Shown in pieces: positions 1-10,375 of a stretch of DNA of 42,214 bases. Every line of letters starts with the position of its first letter. Position 1 is the stretch's first letter. The notes under the pieces are model-generated. The model saw only the letters and a program-made list of their open reading frames with translations, was not told where the DNA came from and made no database searches. The position numbers were made by a program, and so were the translations under genes. Source of the DNA: Priapulus caudatus (Eukaryota; Priapulida; Priapulimorpha; Priapulimorphida; Priapulidae); NCBI RefSeq assembly GCF_000485595.1, contig NW_014577619.1, positions 157,527 through 199,740 of the forward strand, in the 5' to 3' direction.

Positions 1-159
1 GCCTCGACACCAGCCATAGCCATGCCATCCTCGACACCAGCCATAGCCATGCCAGCCTCGACACCAGTCATAGCCACGCCAGCCTAGACACCAGCCATAG
101 CCACGCCAGCCTCGACACCAGCCATAGCCACGCCAGCCTCGACACCAGTCATAGCCATG
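1..159 (+). repeat. 27-bp minisatellite, six units, cut by window edge
   Basis: Six consecutive 27-bp units start at 1, 28, 55, 82, 109 and 136; the last one decays into unique sequence near 160. The unit is nine codons long, and in the frame beginning at base 1 it reads A-S-T-P-A-I-A-M-P with V or T variants. The fourth unit has TAG in that frame, so it is not open throughout here. A length divisible by three and a Pro/Ala/Thr-rich translation suggest a coding repeat that is now decayed or intronic. The array probably continues to the left of the window. Confidence 0.85.
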
Positions 160-162
160 ATC

Positions 163-765
163 ACTGTTGGTACGCATGTGTCAATGATGAATGGTAGCAA
201 GTCACTGCCTGCTGTAGTAAGTTTTAGTTACATTGACATTTATAGTTTTTCTTGTTCTGAACGTGTTGAATTTTGTTGACATTTATTGTTTATTGTTCTT
301 AAAAGGGACAGGATTGATTCTGGTAATCTTTATTTCATGAAAAATGTTATAAATAGGAATATAAAAAATGATAATTGATAAAATTTGAGTTTAAATTTTA
401 ACCTCTAAATAATAGATGTGTGAAGACAGCCTATTATTCCTTTTTATGTTTGACTTTAGAATCATGTGAACTCATAAAAATGTGCGAGGAACTTGGTATT
501 TAAACAAAATCAAATTTCGTGTGTGTGTTCTGTGTAATGTTTTGGCAAGATTTGATATATTCCTTTCAATTCAGTACTTCTTGATTTGATTCTCGACAAT
601 TGAATCTCTACCGTGAAATACCAACTAGTAATTTTAACAACTACATTGATTCAAAGCACCCTGCAGACATTCTCCAGCATTTGTTAAAACCTTTTTTTTA
701 CAGATCTTCTATGTAAACTAGTATTTGTCCTAATGTACTTATTAGTGTTCTATCATGGTTTTGCC
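163..765. other. AT-rich sequence, nothing recognised
   Basis: I see no long open frame, tandem repeat or inverted repeat in this stretch. It ends in a good branch-point and polypyrimidine context just before the acceptor at 796, so it could be intron sequence. Confidence 0.4.
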
Positions 766-918
766 TAACTGATTTTTTTTCTTTCTGTACTTGCAGGTTG
801 TACAGACTTGTCCACAGGGAGTGTGGATTTAGTACTTCTCCACCAGGGCTCGAATTAACCGACGGCACCGACGGCAATTGCCGTCGGTGCCCCTATCAGT
901 TGCCGTACTGCCCCTGAA
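766..918 (+). other. Candidate 3' splice site and terminal exon
   Basis: A branch-point-like CTAAC near 766 is followed by a T-rich tract and TTGCAG ending at 796, which is a textbook metazoan 3' splice site. The frame that follows starts L-Y-R-L-V-H-R-E-C-G and stays open for about 38 codons, to TGA near 916. The last 20 or so codons run through the palindromic element that starts near 851. If this is an exon, its coding end was replaced by a repeat insertion. I recognise no domain in it. The 27-bp coding-phase repeat upstream could belong to the same gene, but nothing proves the link. Confidence 0.25.
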
Positions 919-991
919 AATCCAACTCGACCGACGGCAGTCACCTGCCTTCCACTTTTGTGTAATTGCCGTCGGTGCCCTTTAATCTACT
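851..991. repeat. Palindromic GC-rich element with a perfect 28-bp palindrome
   Basis: Positions 864-891 form a perfect 28-bp palindrome centred on CGGCAATTGCCG. Further copies of its half-site (ACCGACGGCA or TGCCGTCGGT) lie at about 932-942 and 967-977, so five half-sites occur within about 120 bp. The surrounding sequence is AT-rich, so this block stands out in composition. It looks like a short interspersed repeat, probably MITE-like, rather than a regulatory site of a local gene. Confidence 0.7.
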
Positions 992-3150
992 GCCCTAGTT
1001 TCGTTTTTATTCGAATCAACATAACCCGTGCGCGTGCGTGCTGTAGTTGCAATGATGAGCTTAAAACCGATAGTCGCAGGAGGGAACAATAACAGCATCG
1101 GATAATTATTCACTCCTGATAGCGGGCATATAAAATTTATTGTTACTGTACTTCCATTAGCAGAGGGGGTACAAGGGTCGGTGTTACGGTGTAAGCTTAC
1201 ATGGGGGCATATTGTTTTGTACATTAAAAGCAAGACGATGTTGATGTACTAATTTGTTATGAGTTTTCCTTTATTTTACAAAGTTGCCTTGGTGCCTGCT
1301 GACAGCTGTAACCAAGAGAAAAGCTGCACGTCTATCTGACTCATCATGTTCAATCTCAGGCAATGGACGGCAACTGTTGGGTGGGTCAGAGTAGCACTTT
1401 GCTGTCTTGCCGAATCAGGGTGCGGTTCCACACCAGCCCGACAGGCCCAGCCCTTACAGCCACTCGTTTTCCCCAACTTATGCATCTCACTTCCCCATTT
1501 GCCTTACGTACATTGTTCTATGAACTACAGGCTGTTGACCTTGAAAACCTGCTGCGGATATGGGTAGGATCTGCCACGAAAATTAAATTGTGTCGCATCG
1601 CGTTTAGACCTGGGGAAAGGCCCAGTTAACCATTGGCCTCAAAACATATTGGTAGGTGCCCATCATTGCCAGAGAAGGGTAACTAGTACTAATTGATTGT
1701 CATTTAAGGTTGCTGATTGATAAATGACTTTTCGGTTGTCGCACACGCATTTCGTACACCGAGTGGAAGCGGCAGAATGAGAACCGTTAATGAACATAAA
1801 TCCCGCTTATTAGTTTTGGGGCATTCTAAACAAAGAATTCAATTGAAGAAAAGCTAGCGCCATTTATGGTAAATAAGCTATTGCTCAATTGCCAAGTTGC
1901 TAGTTCGTTCATTCTTTTCTGCTAAATGTTTATTTTAGCACTTCTATCAGAACTGTTGAGGTGTCATTTGTTCTGTGCAATGAATTTATTGCCCCCGAAA
2001 TGAGCCGAACAAGGCAGATTTTAATAAGCAACACAGACGCCAATAGCTATTTGGAGTCCAAGAGCCGTCACCTCAAGCAGGATTACGGAAATACGACTTC
2101 CTCCTCAGGAGATGCTCAACGGCTCACGGAATGACGAACATAATAATAGGGCGGAGATGCCAGGAGTCCATGTTGATACGCCAGGATTCTGAATGTTTTT
2201 GCTCTTTGCACTGACTCTCCAAGTAGCTGTTCAGCTAGCACGAAACGAACCGACGTGTTACGAACAACACAACAAAAGAACATTAATCAACTCGAGGCTT
2301 AGAACTCTAACGCTCACATCATACGTTTGGAGCGGCACCATCAAGCACCACACTTGACCATACGATACAACATGCGCTTCATTTCATTTGTAGTGACAAA
2401 TCTACAATGATCAGATTTGAAGTGTGTATCAACACAATAACTACTAGTATGACGGTTGGCATTTGCCAAGAAACATGTCAAAATATTAACATGGGCCACA
2501 TGCAATTAAATGTGAAACGTTTAGAGAAGTAGTCTGTAGAGTTGGGTAGCTTTATCTGGAATGGGTTAGGGTTCCCACAGTCATTCCTGGTTTGTAGAAT
2601 GGCTGCAGGATACGCGTGCACTGCGTCTGGCATGCCCTCACCCAAGCAGATAGCGTTGCCTTTTATTCCACACCCAATTAATTTTATATTACTAGGTCAC
2701 ATCTCTATGATTAATTGTGTCATAGAGGGCAGCTTACGAGAGGCAGTTAGACTCATAGTATCGTCTGACATATTGGCGATATACAAAAACCATGATGGCT
2801 TAAAACTAATGATTGAGTTTGGAGAAGAGCAATATTAACTCATTGGCGGCACATAACGTCTAGCCGTAGCCGACTGTTGCCAAGTATTGGGGACGTTGGT
2901 TTATAAATAGATTGTTCTCAAGACACAATAAAGGTGATTAGTATACTGACTGGTAGATGTCACAAGCAGCTCATGCTAGGTTATCCTAGTACGATTTGAA
3001 GTCTGTTCGTGCCACTAGTTGTGAAACAGGACGTGAAAGAAAAACAATAACACGGCCGTGCCTAGTTCAACCATTTCAACACACAAACGACAATTCCGAG
3101 TGGATGAAGCTGTTGATTTATCAATGGCCTAAATCTTTTCTGGAAATCTG
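992..3150. other. Unassigned region with only weak ORFs
   Basis: No domain is recognisable on either strand. An ATG at 2000 opens a 44-codon frame to TGA at 2132-2134, rich in Ser, Thr and charged residues. A 98-codon frame at 2542-2838 lacks an ATG at its left end. Overlapping frames on both strands at 1276-1629 look like chance products of a GC-richer patch. I see no tandem array or long inverted repeat here. Confidence 0.4.
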
Positions 3151-3152
3151 CA

Positions 3153-4830
3153 GTGATGACCGGAGAAGTCCTTCATAGCGCTGGAATGAAATTGGAGGCA
3201 GTGGTGAAACAGGCTAAGGCGATAATTGTAACTCTACGTCATGTATACATTCACATTTCGACTCGCAGCAAATACTATCTTTTACCAGAATACAGTGTAG
3301 TACTGGTTGTATTGGGACCGTTTTTGGCAACAAAGGGTTCAGTTGTATTGAAGAGACAACCAAAAGAATGCTGGACCAACCAATACAACAAGCACTTATT
3401 GCATGGGTGGAATGCCAACATTGACTTGCAGTTTGTGGTGAATGCATATAGCTGCATTGCTTATATTCTGTCCTATATCAGTAAGAAGGAGAGCGAAGAG
3501 GGTGCACTGCTGAAGGCTACGCAGAAAGATGCCAGAGAAGGGAACGAGGATGTCAAGGAGCTTTGTACCATCGGGCAGGTCTATGTCACACATCGTGAGG
3601 TCAGCATCATGGAGGCCATCTGGAGGGGGACAGGGATGAAACTGAAAGCTTGCAGCAGAGATCATTTGGGTCCCAGCAGATAAACAATCCACAAGAATGA
3701 CTCTGCCGCTGAGTGTTCTGAGGAACATAGCAAAGCAGAAGGGCCAAGATACCACAGATGTCTTCCAAAAGTCCATCCTGGACCGGTACTGGGCACGACC
3801 GAGCCAAGCTCAGTTCACCAAGATGTGTCTAGCACAATACAGACTTGTACGTGACAGGTTGCAGAGACGTAGACGACCAGAGTGACACAGAGCATGACAC
3901 TGACAGCAGCACTGTGATCATGTTGCAGGAAAACATGGTGCTGTCGCTAAACGGAAGACACCTGCAGTGATACGCTACCTAACTTTCCAAAACAAAAGAC
4001 AGTGAACGCCACTTCTGTACACTACTGAGGATATACATGCCACATCATGGCAAGCAGATGAAGGGTGATGATGAGACATATGAGGAGTTCATGAGTCATT
4101 ATATCAAATTCAATGGAGCTGTGACCAAAATCTGTGATCTGGTGGTTCAGAACATGGACAGGCATGAACACTGTACTGAGGAAATAGATGAGGCCTGGTC
4201 TGCTGTGCAGCAGGGTGACCGCCTATGAGATGGCTGGGCATAGATTGCTCCTGGCGCCGAGGCAGAGAGAGGTGACACAGAGCCACAGCACGATGATGAA
4301 TTCAGTCATGAAGAAGTTCCTCAGCTCCCAGATCTGGAAGCAGCTCTGCCAAGTACATCGTCTTCTGGTCGACCAACATTCCTTGAAACAACCAGACAAC
4401 GGATCTCATCTCCACAAGCACTAAACATCCTTCAAACAATGAACAAAACAGAACGAGAACTGTTTGTACATCTGCGTCAGTGGTGTGTGGACAAAGTGAC
4501 TGGAAAGACTGTCAAACCATTTCAGGTTTTTGTCACTGGTGTAGCAGGCACTGGAAAATCCCATGTCATCAAAGGTTTCCAGTATGAAGCTAACCGTCTG
4601 CTGTCTCCTCTGACAAACACTGCTGATGACGTGACTGTGCTACTTGTTGCTTACACTGGAACTGCAGCATTCAACATTGGTGGCCAAACCATTCACTCTA
4701 ACTTTGCTATCCACTCTAACATCCGGAGTTCTAAATACACACCCCTTGGGGATGACCAGCTTACACGGCTCCGCAGCAAATACAGCTTGGACAGGAATTG
4801 GAGGTGGCCTCGTCGTTCGGCGTGAAGCAC
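3153..4830 (+). pseudogene. Helitron Rep/helicase remnant (middle part plus PIF1 helicase N-terminus)
   Basis: This is a decayed segment of the large Helitron protein. The first frame (3153-3683) carries the conserved block [10 protein letters not shown] followed by Y-I-L-S-Y-I-S-K and later V-T-H-R-E-V-S, as in the region between the Rep and helicase domains. The homology then moves to other frames: V-P-A-D-K-Q and L-D-R-Y-W-A-R-P at about 3675-3885, and E-T-Y-E-E-F at 4037-4228. It continues at 4439-4800 with a PIF1-type helicase start, with Walker A G-V-A-G-T-G-K-S at 4538-4561 and motif Ia-like Y-T-G-T-A-A-F-N at about 4660. Similarity ends near 4790, before the Walker B Asp-Glu, so the helicase is truncated. 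At least three frame changes and no HUH motif show it is dead. I could not locate the TC or CTRR termini. Confidence 0.85.
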
Positions 4831-4942
4831 GGCGGCAAGGAGAGAAAGAAGATCTGCGCAGTGACACGGACAGCTGACAAGCTCATTTACTGCAATAACA
4901 CTCAATTCTGCGATTATACATCATACAGGTCTGCCGTACTTA

Positions 4943-5127
4943 GGAAAAACCTAGTAAGTCGCGTTTTAGCGAAAATCAACTTTGTAATTTTTTTCTACTT
5001 ACTAGGTTTTTCCATACCTCTGTGCAGTACATAGAACAAAAAAGGCTGCTCTATTTTGCCGCTGTTACTCTTGGAATAACCTAGCAAGTGATCCAACGTG
5101 ATGACATACTACGGGAAAAACCTAGTA
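4943..5127. repeat. Cluster of four GGAAAAACCTAGTA-type motifs, two forming a hairpin
   Basis: The 17-bp arms at 4943-4959 and 4997-5013 are perfect inverted copies around a 37-bp loop. Two diverged direct copies follow at 5073-5088 and 5113-5127. Outside this cluster I do not see the motif elsewhere in the window. It could be the end of a MITE, the terminal hairpin of the decayed Helitron just upstream, or a clustered binding site for the promoter-like patch that begins at 5139. Confidence 0.7.
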
Positions 5128-5138
5128 CCGTTTATTGA

Positions 5139-5194
5139 CCAATCATATGTGGGGATTTCGATCACGTGACCGCTGTTTACAAAATAAAATGGCG
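5139..5194 (+). promoter_or_regulatory. Promoter-like patch: CCAAT, E-box, YY1-type motif
   Basis: CCAAT lies at 5139-5143, the E-box TCACGTGA at 5162-5169, and AAAATGGCG, a YY1-type start-site motif, at 5186-5194. This order and spacing resemble a TATA-less housekeeping promoter reading rightward. The motifs are visible directly; promoter function is inferred. No well-supported gene follows, so it may belong to a lost host gene or to a mobile element. Confidence 0.4.
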
Positions 5195-5236
5195 TCCATC
5201 ATGCAGTCAGAAATTATTCTTTCCTAAGTAGCATTT

Positions 5237-5630
5237 GTGACGAATAATTTAACGTTATTAAGCATGGAATCGTGGACTGTGTTTTTGTTTATTTGTGTGT
5301 GTCCGGTTCATTCTGACGTTTTTGTGGTTTTTTTAATTAACTCTGTGATTTGTTTTAAGTCCACTGTGTCCGATTCTTTTTTATTTTTCAGTGATTCAAT
5401 TCTAAAGTATTTAGGCGACTGGTATTGTCGTAGTCGTGTAGGGAAAGATATTGATGTTATCAATTGCCTAAATCTGTAATTTGTAACCTTTGCAGATAGC
5501 AAGAATGTGTAATGAAGCAGAAATCACGCGAGGAAAAATTAATAGCGAAATGCAGGAACATAGAGCACAAGAAACAGTGGCACGCTTGGTAGAGAAATTA
5601 GTTAGAGACGATGATTATATTAGCGGCTAA
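5237..5630 (+). other. Two weak ORFs behind the promoter-like patch, with a candidate splice acceptor
   Basis: An 80-codon frame (5237-5479, ATG at 5264) begins with a hydrophobic stretch rich in Phe, Val and Cys that could pass as a signal peptide or membrane segment. It ends in a more polar tail with L-G-D-W-Y-C-R-S-R. A second short frame, ATG at 5505 to TAA at 5628-5630 (41 residues), is charged and helix-prone (R-A-Q-E-T-V-A-R-L-V-E-K-L-V). It lies just after a pyrimidine-rich acceptor ending CAG at 5495. A spliced two-exon transcript is imaginable, but I recognise neither protein and see no convincing donor. Confidence 0.2.
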
Positions 5631-5799
5631 CGGCACATTGAATAATTAACACTACAACGCTAGGAAGATTGTTAACTTTTGCCGCAGATTGCCGCAGATG
5701 TCGCAAATAGTTTTAGAGGGCCATGGAAGGCGTTAGATATTAGCGAGCACGCAGTAATGCGGGCCAAGATAATTAGCCACTTTCACAAAGCAACGCATG

Positions 5800-6119
5800 C
5801 AGAATAAAGCAACCAGGGACATTGTGGCAGCCAGCCTGAGGTCAAAGGGTTGGGTTTGGACACAGGCCAAACCGACGTAAGATAGACAGGTGGTCACTCG
5901 TCATACTAATGTCCGACGCCGAACCAGTAGGGCAGATGGCCAAAGTGGCCAGGGAAGCGAGAAGGGACATGCCCAACAAGAATGGCACGCCCAGAGATAT
6001 AAAAAGGGACGCGGAGAAAAAACGTGGCCGGTTATGACGACAGAGTGCTGTGCTAAATAAACCAACATTTTCCTGTGACCGTTCGCATTATAACCTACTT
6101 CAATTTATTCGACACTACA
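5800..6119 (+). mobile_element. LTR-like segment (3' part of an LTR) with TATA box and poly(A) signal
   Basis: A TATA box, TATAAAAAG, sits at 5998-6006 and an AATAAA poly(A) signal at 6056-6061. This close promoter/polyadenylation pairing is typical of LTRs. The sequence ends CTACA at 6119 and is followed by TTTAGTGCCGCTGACC, which resembles the primer-binding-site region of BEL/Pao elements. I could not fix the left LTR edge, so the start given is approximate. No second LTR copy is visible in the window, so it is a solo or truncated LTR. A short frame beginning M-I-D-L-P-P-D-D near 6161 could be the start of a lost gag. Confidence 0.5.
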
Positions 6120-6516
6120 TTTAGTGCCGCTGACCATAAAAACTTGTGGTTATTGCAACAATGATAGATCTACCACCAGACGATACACGTGCCGAGGCAA
6201 CAAACGACCAATGGACGACGCACGAACGAAAGAAGACAACGACCATGGCAACAGCAGCGAGTGCTTAGAAACTACGAACTCCGACATGCTGATCCGGCAC
6301 GGACGGGTGAGTGCACTCAGACATTTCCCCTTTCCGCTTCAATACTCCGCGATCGTTATCTACTGAACCTACCCACCCTGTTAACTGCTTACACACTTAC
6401 GTTCGAGCCTCTCCAGAATATGACAAAGCAAACGTTCGAATCCCAAGCTCAAGTCTTGTTTCTAATGTAACCAGCAGTGATATTGGACAAACTAATACAC
6501 GTTTGGCTATAAGGTT
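6120..6516 (+). other. Leader-like region after the LTR, short Arg-rich frames
   Basis: The primer-site-like sequence is followed by an ATG frame at 6161-6268 and an overlapping Arg/Gln-rich frame from 6189. A donor-like GGTGAGT lies near 6306. These may be the remains of a gag start or a spliced leader. I see no identifiable domain. Confidence 0.25.
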
Positions 6517-6735
6517 ATGTACTTATTAACTACACAAGGTGCCAGTTACTCTAGCATTCGTCAGCATTGCATAATCAATGGGCCTAGTATGCCTTTAAAG
6601 CCCAGAAATCTTTCTTGTTTCTGTTCAAACTGCACAGCGGGAGACAGCGAGTCTTGTACCAACAGAAAATATGTTAATGATTTTAAGACACAGAATCAAA
6701 TTCTTCTGAAATCTACAAATCCTGCTGATGAAGAC
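6517..6735 (+). CDS. Cys-rich fragment at the head of the MULE/OTU module
   Basis: The frame from ATG at 6517 reads through a compact Cys-rich block, N-L-S-C-F-C-S-N-C-T-A-G followed by S-C-T-N-R-K-Y-V, at about 6604-6690. The spacing C-x-C-x2-C-x7-C suggests a zinc-binding knuckle. Similar Cys-rich blocks occur in large uncharacterised proteins carried by invertebrate transposable elements, and that is the closest comparison I can make. The frame runs without a stop into the first units of the 26/27-bp minisatellite, so the repeat is, or was, translated with it. This block is present once: the tandem second copy has the MULE transposase start directly before its minisatellite instead. Confidence 0.4.
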
Positions 6736-7158
6736 AAGACCCTCCAGACGATTCAAAAAGACAAGACCCCCCAGAGGATTCAAAGAGACAAGACCCCCCA
6801 GAGGATTCAAAGAGACAAGACGCTCAGAGGATTCAATGAGACAAGCCCCCCCCCCAGAGGATTCAGAGACAAGACCCCGCGGGGAATTCAGAGACAAGAA
6901 CTCCCAGAGGATTGAAAGAAACAAGACCCCTAGAGGATTCAAAGAGACAAGACCCCCCAGAGGCTTGAAAGAAACAAGACCCCTAGAGGATTCAAAGAGA
7001 CAAGACCCCCCAGGGGATTCAAAGAGACAAGACCCCCAGGGGATTCAAAGAGACAAGACCCCCAGGGGATTCAACGAGACAAGACCCCAGGGATTCAAAG
7101 AGACAAGACCCAAAGGGGATTCACGAGACAAGAACCCAGGGATTCGAAAGAGACAAAA
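6735..7158 (+). repeat. 26/27-bp minisatellite, array A
   Basis: About 16 units share the core GATTCAAAGAGACAAGAC followed by a C-run and AGG. The first few units are 27 bp long (nine codons, D-K-T-P-Q-R-I-Q-R in the upstream frame). Later ones are mostly 26 bp, so the reading frame rotates every unit and all three frames look open. Individual units vary by one or two bases, mainly in the C and G runs. The array is directly followed by the OTU-like segment, exactly as array B is at 10376-10495. Confidence 0.9.
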
Positions 7159-7159
7159 T

Positions 7160-8160
7160 GAGTCCTAAACAGGAGGAGTACGGTTACAGATATAGACAGA
7201 ACAAGATGAAAGCGAGAGCGAGTTATTGCCCACATGTATTGCAGGACATCATTACTGCTAAGGGATTAATGATGATTACACATAAGTGTGCCTGAAAGCG
7301 GGACATTTGGATTCGATGTAACCATTACGTCAAAACGCAGGTTATATGCTTGACAACAAAGTTACTGCTGAGAACGTACATGGCCTGATTCCGCACATGT
7401 CCATGATCCAATGTGTTGGACAGCATACCAGATCCATTATTGGAGAGATGGAAACTGTATGGTAGATCTGGAAAGCGGTATTAGCCATGTGTGTCATGAA
7501 CATGCACAGCCGAATTAGGACACGGATTGGCAGTCAGATGGCACCACATGCCGGATATACAAGACCAACACTTGCTTAAAGCAGAGGTATGAACTTTCCA
7601 GAACAAACGAAGTGGCTAATCTCAGCAAACGTACACGATGTCTCGATTTGCCACAACAAAGAGATTGTCACCATCTGTGTAGAACATATTGAAGAAGAAA
7701 GCATGTCTGTGAACCAGCCAAATCTCGTATCATGGCGAATAGCATCTGATGGCGATGAGATACAGTTTTGAAAATCGCAGGATTTCCATCTATCCTGTCT
7801 CTGCGCTACCCTGCCCCAAAATATGTAGCTGAACTGGTGATCATCTGCCTCATGAGGAAAATGTCGGAACACCGCTGAAAGTTAGTGGATCGTCAAACCG
7901 AAATGAAATGCAACAGTGCAACACTGGAATCCCAACCACTTCGTCCGATCCTGTCAATTCAGTCCCGCCAACATACACGACATTCATTGACTATTCCTGC
8001 CAATCAGTTCGACAAACTTTGCAACAGTCAGAACAACCTGTGGTACAACCTGTCACTAGACAAGCTTCTTATATTATCATCGTGACAACACAGGATTGGT
8101 GACCGTCTTCATCTTCAGGTCATTGCAAAAGTTGTGGTGGATAATTATTGAACCTAGCTA
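7160..8160 (+). pseudogene. OTU-like protease segment, copy A (indel-riddled)
   Basis: This is the same sequence as 10500-11510 but with many one-base insertions and deletions, so no frame stays open for more than about 65 codons. The aligned Cys-box region lies near 7440-7460 and the His region near 7920-7950. Copy B, which is nearly open, shows what it encodes. Because the differences are almost all single-base indels spread evenly, they look more like sequencing error than natural decay. Confidence 0.6.
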
Positions 8161-8204
8161 GGAGTAATGATATTGCTTGCTCTCTGTTAATTTTACATGA
8201 TGAT

Positions 8205-8820
8205 TCTTATCCAATCGGTCATGCCAACCACCAGTGCCGACAATACTGCGAGCCCAAGTCATGCCTTTGTCACCCACTGTCCAAATACTGCCCGAGCCAA
8301 TCGTGTAACAACAACCAGGCATTTCAGATACTGCGAGCAATTCTCACCACAACCAAAGCGTCCAAATGACTGCGTGATCCAATCATGCCTGTCAACCATA
8401 CGGCTCCAAATACTGCGTGCCCGTCGGCACCAACAACCAGGCTGCGTCCAGATTTAGCTCGCGATCAATCATATCCTGTCAACCAACGGTCCAAATACTG
8501 CGTGCCCGTCGTCACCACAACCAGGCGGTCCAATTACTGCGATCCAATCATCCTGTCAACCAGACGGTCCAAATACTGCGAGCCAATTGTCACCACAACC
8601 AGGCGGTCCAAATACTGCGAGGCAATCGTCACCACAACCAGGCGGTCCAAATACTGCGAGCCAATCGTTACCACAACCAGGCGGTCCAAATACTGTGAGC
8701 CAATCGTCCCCACAACCAGGCGGTCTGAATACTGCGATCCAATCATCCTGTCAACCAGACAGCCCAAATACTGCGAGCCAATCGTCACCACAACCAGATG
8801 GTCCGTATACTGCGAGCTAA
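8205..8820 (+). repeat. 39-bp coding minisatellite, copy A
   Basis: Units are 39 bp (13 codons) and translate as Q-P-G-G-P-N-T-A-S-Q-S-S-P with S-C-Q-P-D variants. The frame ends at TAA (8818-8820) directly after the last unit, so this is the low-complexity C-terminal tail of the OTU-like protein. The left third (8205-8480) contains many single-base indels, while the right part (8500-8820) is regular. The variant units (a G-I-S-D-T unit, a C-Q-P-Y unit, an A-C-P-S-A unit) follow the same order as in copy B at 11545-12137. Confidence 0.9.
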
Positions 8821-9720
8821 TATGGTATATATTTATGGTTATATTTATGAAATAATAATGCAAGATACACTATTTACAATTTACATATTTTTGCCTGTTA
8901 TTGTGGACATCATGCTCTCATAATTATAGTGTTGTCGAGAGATCTGCAATGTAACTTGGTGTAAATCCATGACATCAGGTGAATGTAACCGCAAGCCCTA
9001 TTGCAGATACTTAGTATAAATAGGTGATGTTCATTCTGTATAGAATGTAAAACATTTTAGTTATAACTATGGTGTTGATGTAGTTACGTCACAATATAAT
9101 AGAATATTGGGTGCCAACACTCATTCATTTTCAGACAGGGGTGCATTCATTCTTCAATATCTACATGGGGCAATATGGCCACCCTTTGATGGGTCAAAAA
9201 AGCCATCCTGGACATTTTGACCCATCAACTAAAAATTATAAAAGGTAATCGATTCTGTGTCATAACGACTCCAAAACTAATTTATACATTGTTTTAGTAA
9301 GATAACGCATACGTTATCAGGATTAGGCCTAGGCTGTTACGTCAACAAACAAAAAATTAAAATGTTTTTTTAGTTAATTTTTAAATAAAAAACTGTCAGT
9401 TCAGTTCACAATTTTGCATTAAGCGGGGGACACACCATCCAAAATTCGCATGGTATAAGCATAGATATATACAACACATATATGTGTTGTATAATTATAT
9501 CTATGGTATAAGCGTATAAGAAAGCGTGGCAGATGATAATCAGGGTGGGCTCTGGTCAGTGATACATGTACATAAACGTGATGTTATACATTGTATCAAG
9601 CAAGCCAGACAATGCGTCTAGCTAATTCCAGGAAATACATCTTCCCAAAAAGAATACGCATTCTGACTAAAAACTGAAAAGAAAACTGAAAAGAAAACTG
9701 AAAACTGAAGCTGAAAAGAA
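8821..9720 (+). other. Non-coding tail of the module, copy A
   Basis: This AT-rich segment has no open frame and separates the OTU-like frame from the MULE transposase start. It holds 13-bp perfect inverted arms at 9187-9199 and 9215-9227, a short palindrome at 9301-9318 (GATAACG/CGTTATC), and the large palindrome at 9468-9493. A run of short GAAAACTGAAAA-type repeats lies at about 9669-9718, just before the transposase. The segment is repeated as 12138-13160. Confidence 0.7.
9468..9493. repeat. Perfect 26-bp palindrome
   Basis: The sequence is a perfect palindrome centred on CACATATATGTG. An imperfect extension (CATAGATATA to the left, TATATCTATG to the right) makes about 50 bp of potential cruciform. 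Copy B carries it too, near 12866-12910. It is a candidate terminus or transposase-binding site of the module. Confidence 0.8.
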
Positions 9721-9760
9721 TAGACAATTGAGCATTTGGATATGCAGTTCAGAAGTAGCC

Positions 9761-10375
9761 ATGGATGTAAGGCTTGTGGCAGGTAATCGTGGCGGTCAGG
9801 TCATTGCAATTAATGGATACCGCTACCGCAGGCATCGAAGGCAAATGAAAGAATTCACTGGCGATGCTGAAGAAAAGAATGCAACGCACGTGTTCAACAT
9901 TGAAGACCTTAAAGATCCGAACGAAATTCGCGTACTGTTCCATGAGGAACACGCCTATGAGACTGATGACAATATGGTTGATCGAGCTGCATTGAGGGAA
10001 ACAATGCGGGCAGCAGTATTGGACAACCCTGCTCGTCCAGTAAAGTGTGTGTATGATGCCACGGTTGGCGATGTACACAGACAACATGCACAGGGTGGTG
10101 GAGACCGACCTCCCCCGATTGACAGTTTTATTTCCTTCCGAACAATTCTAAATAGAACCAAGGTGAGCCAAATGCCAGAAATCCCTGCTGCAGTCGAAGA
10201 TGTCAATATAGCTGGGCCTTGGGCAGAAACATGGCTGCATGATCGCTTTTTGCTCCATCAGGATAGTGACTGGGGCATCTCGACTTTTGCAACTGATGCA
10301 AACCTAAGAGCCCTTAGGAGGTGCAGTGAGGTCTATATGGATGGAACTTTCAGATCCTGCCCTGCTCCATACAGG
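9761..10375 (+). pseudogene. Mutator-like (MULE) transposase, N-terminal part, copy A
   Basis: ATG at 9761 sits in a strong Kozak context (GCCATGG) and opens a clean frame of about 205 codons. It begins with a diverged FLYWCH-like start (G-Y-R-Y-R-R-H-R), although the usual Cys residues of that zinc finger are missing. A segment typical of MULE transposases follows (P-V-K-C-V-Y-D, then D-R-F-L-L-H-Q-D-S-D-W-G-I-S-T-F). It reaches Y-M-D-G-T-F-R-S-C-P, where Asp is the first catalytic acidic residue of the MULE DDE triad. Four codons later the frame runs into the 26-bp minisatellite, so the rest of the catalytic domain is missing from this copy. Copy B continues past this point. Confidence 0.75.

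Noticed and set aside
1276-1629. Overlapping open frames on both strands
   Set aside because: No motif on either strand; they coincide with a GC-richer patch, and opposite-strand openness suggests chance.
2542-2838. 98-codon open frame as a gene
   Set aside because: It has no ATG at its left end, no recognised domain and no splice or promoter context.
6425-6445. GTTCGAATCCC resembling a tRNA B box
   Set aside because: No A box at suitable distance, no acceptor-stem pairing and no terminator run.
8205-8820. Regular 39-bp repeats that could be mistaken for a CRISPR array
   Set aside because: There are no unique spacers: the whole unit repeats and is in frame with a protein tail. The sequence context is an animal genome.
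8534-8863. Minus-strand frame across the 39-bp repeat
   Set aside because: It is a shadow of a repeat whose length is divisible by three; the plus frame ends properly at the array edge.
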